From the NCBI GenBank assembly GCA_964427655.1, contig CAYRWE010000226.1, positions 1 to 8,205 of the forward strand: a stretch of DNA of 8,205 nt, written 5' to 3'. Of this stretch, positions 6,743 to 8,205 are shown one piece after another (the stretch's first letter is position 1; each line of letters opens with the position of its first letter). The notes beneath the pieces were generated by a model. It did no database searches, was not told the DNA's origin, and saw only the letters and a list, made by a program, of their open reading frames with translations. The position numbers were made by a program, and so were the translations under genes. This stretch comes from CAVQNQ01 sp964427655 (lineage in GTDB: Bacteria > Acidobacteriota > Terriglobia > Bryobacterales > Bryobacteraceae).

Positions 6743-7603
6743 TCAGCGTTGGCCCACGGTAACTGGTCCGTCTACGATGTGTAGGTCAGTAATCCTCACC
6801 CCTTCGGCAGTCCACACCTGTCCATCAGCTCCTTCCTGCCCGAACAGCAAAGCGCTTGGCATCTCTCGCAGGAATGCATAATAGCTGTTCGTGGGCGATG
6901 CGGCTTCGCCCCCGAGTTCGAAGTACCACCGTCCATCCGGACTCAGCCCTTCCCCGCGTGAGAAGACAACACCGCCAAGGTGCGGAATTCGGCGAGGTGG
7001 GCCGCAACGCAGCGCAAATCGGACCTGGTCTTTCTCAGAGGCTGGAACTGCAAAGGTAAAGGGGTACCACACACCAGCACGCGGTCGAAGTTCAATCGCG
7101 TATTTGAATGGTTCCGGAACGGGTGAGATGCTCTGCATCACGAAAGGTTGAACCTGAGCAGTGGAAACGGACAAAGGCCTACGCTCAGCGGCGGCGGCTA
7201 CCCGCTCCTTCCATTCTGGGTCGGTCAAGGAGACGAATAGGCGAACTCTAATACTCGCAGGGATCAGATTGTGTTCAACGCTGGAAGGGAACAGCGCAAT
7301 AATCGGAAAATCATCTCCGCGGCTCGTCAACGCGCGATCAAGTGCATATGCCAACTCTTCACGACAAGGTTCACTTGCTAGACTGTTCTGGGTCGAATAG
7401 AACAGCCAGGCATCGCTTTCGCGCGGGTTCGTTATGAAATTGGCTATCTGGTCCCACAGCCGCTTCCCAGCGGTCAAGCTCCACCGATCAAGTTTTACGT
7501 TCACGCCGGTGCGAACGAGTTCCTGTGCAATGAAATCGACATCGCGACCTTCGTTGTCGGCCCAGGCATAGGTGATCCATATAGTAGCCACGCGACCTAT
7601 CAT
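6743..7603 (-). CDS. TIR-domain protein with an uncharacterised C-terminal region
   Basis: A 286-residue protein from the ATG at 7603. Bacterial TIR domains commonly cleave NAD+ or make cyclic-ADP-ribose-type signals in anti-phage defence; that role here is inferred. The TIR fold spans about residues 5-135: first strand plus loop IWITYAWADN (8-17), GVNVKLDRW (33-41), SDAWLFYSTQNSL (63-75), then SEPCREELAYALDRAL (77-92), FPIIALF (99-105) and RLFVSLTDPEW (121-131). Glu83 in CREEL matches the catalytic glutamate position of the TIR WCxxE motif, though Trp is replaced. Residues about 150-286 are a Trp/Tyr/Gly-rich, probably beta-rich region with no motif I can name. There is no membrane segment or signal peptide. 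The frame is open to a GTG at 7705, but those 34 residues look non-coding and no start has a good Shine-Dalgarno. GC is about 56%, below the neighbours. No partner gene adjoins it. Confidence 0.85.
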   Translation of the reverse strand: MIGRVATIWITYAWADNEGRDVDFIAQELVRTGVNVKLDRWSLTAGKRLWDQIANFITNPRESDAWLFYSTQNSLASEPCREELAYALDRALTSRGDDFPIIALFPSSVEHNLIPASIRVRLFVSLTDPEWKERVAAAAERRPLSVSTAQVQPFVMQSISPVPEPFKYAIELRPRAGVWYPFTFAVPASEKDQVRFALRCGPPRRIPHLGGVVFSRGEGLSPDGRWYFELGGEAASPTNSYYAFLREMPSALLFGQEGADGQVWTAEGVRITDLHIVDGPVTVGQR

Positions 7604-7976
7604 AACCCGCGGCGCTTTGACCGGGGCGGGGTTGCGGCCGTCGCCCGCCGTGGCGAGGTCAGTATCAGCAAGAGTGCCGGGCCGATCCCTCTGGTACACA
7701 CACACGCACGAGCAATGACACCACGTTTGCTTCGCAACGCGGTCGTGGAGGTGGCTCGTAGCCGCTTCGTTCGCAGCATCGGCAAGGCGCAGCGCTTTGG
7801 GGGGCGTTGCCCACTCGGAAGCAATTCAAGTTGACGTCTAGTCCCCGTCTTGTACTTTGGCCGGGTGGGAGACATTGCCCCGAAACACGGGCAAACAGGC
7901 AGTTGAGCGGGCAAGGTCCGCCCGGCGGGCCTCAGCTTCCGGCCGGCCATCCACTCCTATTGGGACGCATTCCGGG

Positions 7977-8018
7977 ATTTTCCAGGAGTCATCTTCGGAT
8001 CCCATTTTCCAGATAGTC
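7977..8018. repeat. Near-direct repeat ATTTTCCAG(N)AGTC, two copies
   Basis: ATTTTCCAGGAGTC at 7977-7990 and ATTTTCCAGATAGTC at 8004-8018 share nine identical bases, then AGTC after one or two bases, at a 27-base period. They lie in gene-free DNA. The function is unknown, and the length is short enough that chance cannot be excluded. Confidence 0.4.
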
Positions 8019-8042
8019 CCCATCCCGGAACCGGGCATCTGC

Positions 8043-8061
8043 GGCGGCCTTCCAGACCGCC
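8043..8061 (-). other. Stem-loop 31 bases downstream of the ArfB-type gene
   Basis: In minus-strand RNA GGCGGUC UGGAA GGCCGCC forms seven pairs (one G-U) around a five-base loop. Its position just after the stop at 8093 suits a 3'-end structure. No U-tract follows, so it is not a standard intrinsic terminator. Confidence 0.35.
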
Positions 8062-8092
8062 TCACAAAAGCTTTGCGAAAGGATGCGCCAAC

Positions 8093-8205
8093 TCAGTCGT
8101 CGCTCGTCCGGCCGCGCAGTTTCTTGGAGGCGGAGCGTTGCGATTTTGCAGTGAGCCGACGGACCTTGGAGCCGAGCGTGGGCCGGCTTGGGCGGCGGGT
8201 TTTCG
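8093..8205 (-). CDS. arfB: C-terminal tail of an ArfB (YaeJ)-type alternative ribosome-rescue hydrolase, 5' end outside the window
   Basis: The last 36 codons of a minus-strand gene run from 8203 to the TGA at 8095-8093; the start is right of the window. The visible peptide has the pattern KTRRPSRPT, then GSKVRRLTAKSQRS and KKLRGR, ending in SDD. This matches the basic tail of ArfB/YaeJ proteins (in E. coli, RRPTRPTRASKERRL followed by Lys/Arg-rich sequence to MRGKVR, from memory). In that family this tail enters the empty mRNA channel of stalled 70S ribosomes so that the N-terminal GGQ domain can hydrolyse peptidyl-tRNA. The GGQ domain is not in view, so identity rests on the tail alone. The other two frames of the same stretch give no recognisable protein. 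A hairpin follows the stop. Confidence 0.82.
   Translation of the reverse strand, partial: KTRRPSRPTLGSKVRRLTAKSQRSASKKLRGRTSDD

Larger units (their letters stand above)
7706..8092. other. Gene-free region between the ArfB-type gene and the TIR gene
   Basis: No frame here looks like a real protein: the open frames (for example minus 8065-7838 and minus 7950-7600) are Arg/Pro-rich and match nothing I recognise. With the uncertain TIR 5' end the gap is up to 489 bases. It contains a short (AC)n run at its left border (7695-7705), paired short repeats (ATTTTCCAG at 7977-7985 and 8004-8012; TAGTCCCCRTC at 7839-7849 and 8014-8024), and compact palindromes such as CCCGGAACCGGG at 8023-8034. It must include the TIR promoter, but no clear hexamer pair was found. 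No tRNA T-loop sequence is present. Confidence 0.5.

Noticed and set aside
7600..8065. Minus-strand ORFs of 75 and 116 codons between the TIR gene and arfB
   Set aside because: They overlap each other or the TIR 5' end, are Arg/Pro-rich, lack a convincing ribosome-binding site and match nothing recognised.
8004..8205. Minus-strand open frame reading through arfB that ends with FCEAVWKAAADARFRDGDYLE-like sequence near 8010
   Set aside because: It looks protein-like only at its end, overlaps the well-matched ArfB tail in another frame and has no visible start; probably chance.

Overview
The window carries seven protein-coding genes from a GC-rich bacterium. Two are cut by the window edges. Gene content and style fit the Acidobacteriota (Solibacter/Bryobacter-like): a secretin with a long Gly/Met/Tyr insert, a short membrane-anchored coiled-coil protein, and generally high GC. 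This taxonomic reading is an inference from style; there is no rRNA or tRNA in the window to confirm it.

Layout. Positions 1-1838 (+) hold the C-terminal 611 residues of an outer-membrane secretin (GspD/PilQ superfamily); its start lies left of the window. Nine bases later, 1848-3518 (+) encodes a complete class I adenylate-forming enzyme (acyl-CoA synthetase/AMP-ligase family). The strand then switches and everything to the right is on the minus strand. Read in the direction of transcription this is: the last 36 residues of an ArfB-type ribosome-rescue hydrolase (8205-8093), a noncoding stretch of roughly 490 bases, a TIR-domain protein (about 7603-6743), a 250-base gap, recG (6492-4393), rsmD (4393-3860) and an 84-residue membrane/coiled-coil protein (3785-3531), which ends 12 bases from the AMP-ligase stop.

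How the genes relate. recG (branch-migrating helicase) and rsmD (16S rRNA m2G966 methyltransferase) share a TGATG stop/start overlap and form a translationally coupled housekeeping pair; the small gene may be read through from them but has its own strong Shine-Dalgarno. The secretin and AMP-ligase look co-transcribed, but no functional link is obvious. The TIR gene stands apart: its GC is about 56% by hand count (6781-7560), against 58-73% in single rows sampled from its neighbours, and it is flanked on both sides by gene-free DNA with small repeats. This suggests a horizontally acquired NAD-related or immune-type gene inserted between housekeeping genes.

The best candidate for something little described is the lone TIR protein with its roughly 150-residue C-terminal region. 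I found no CRISPR array, tRNA, transposase or complete multi-gene novel system.
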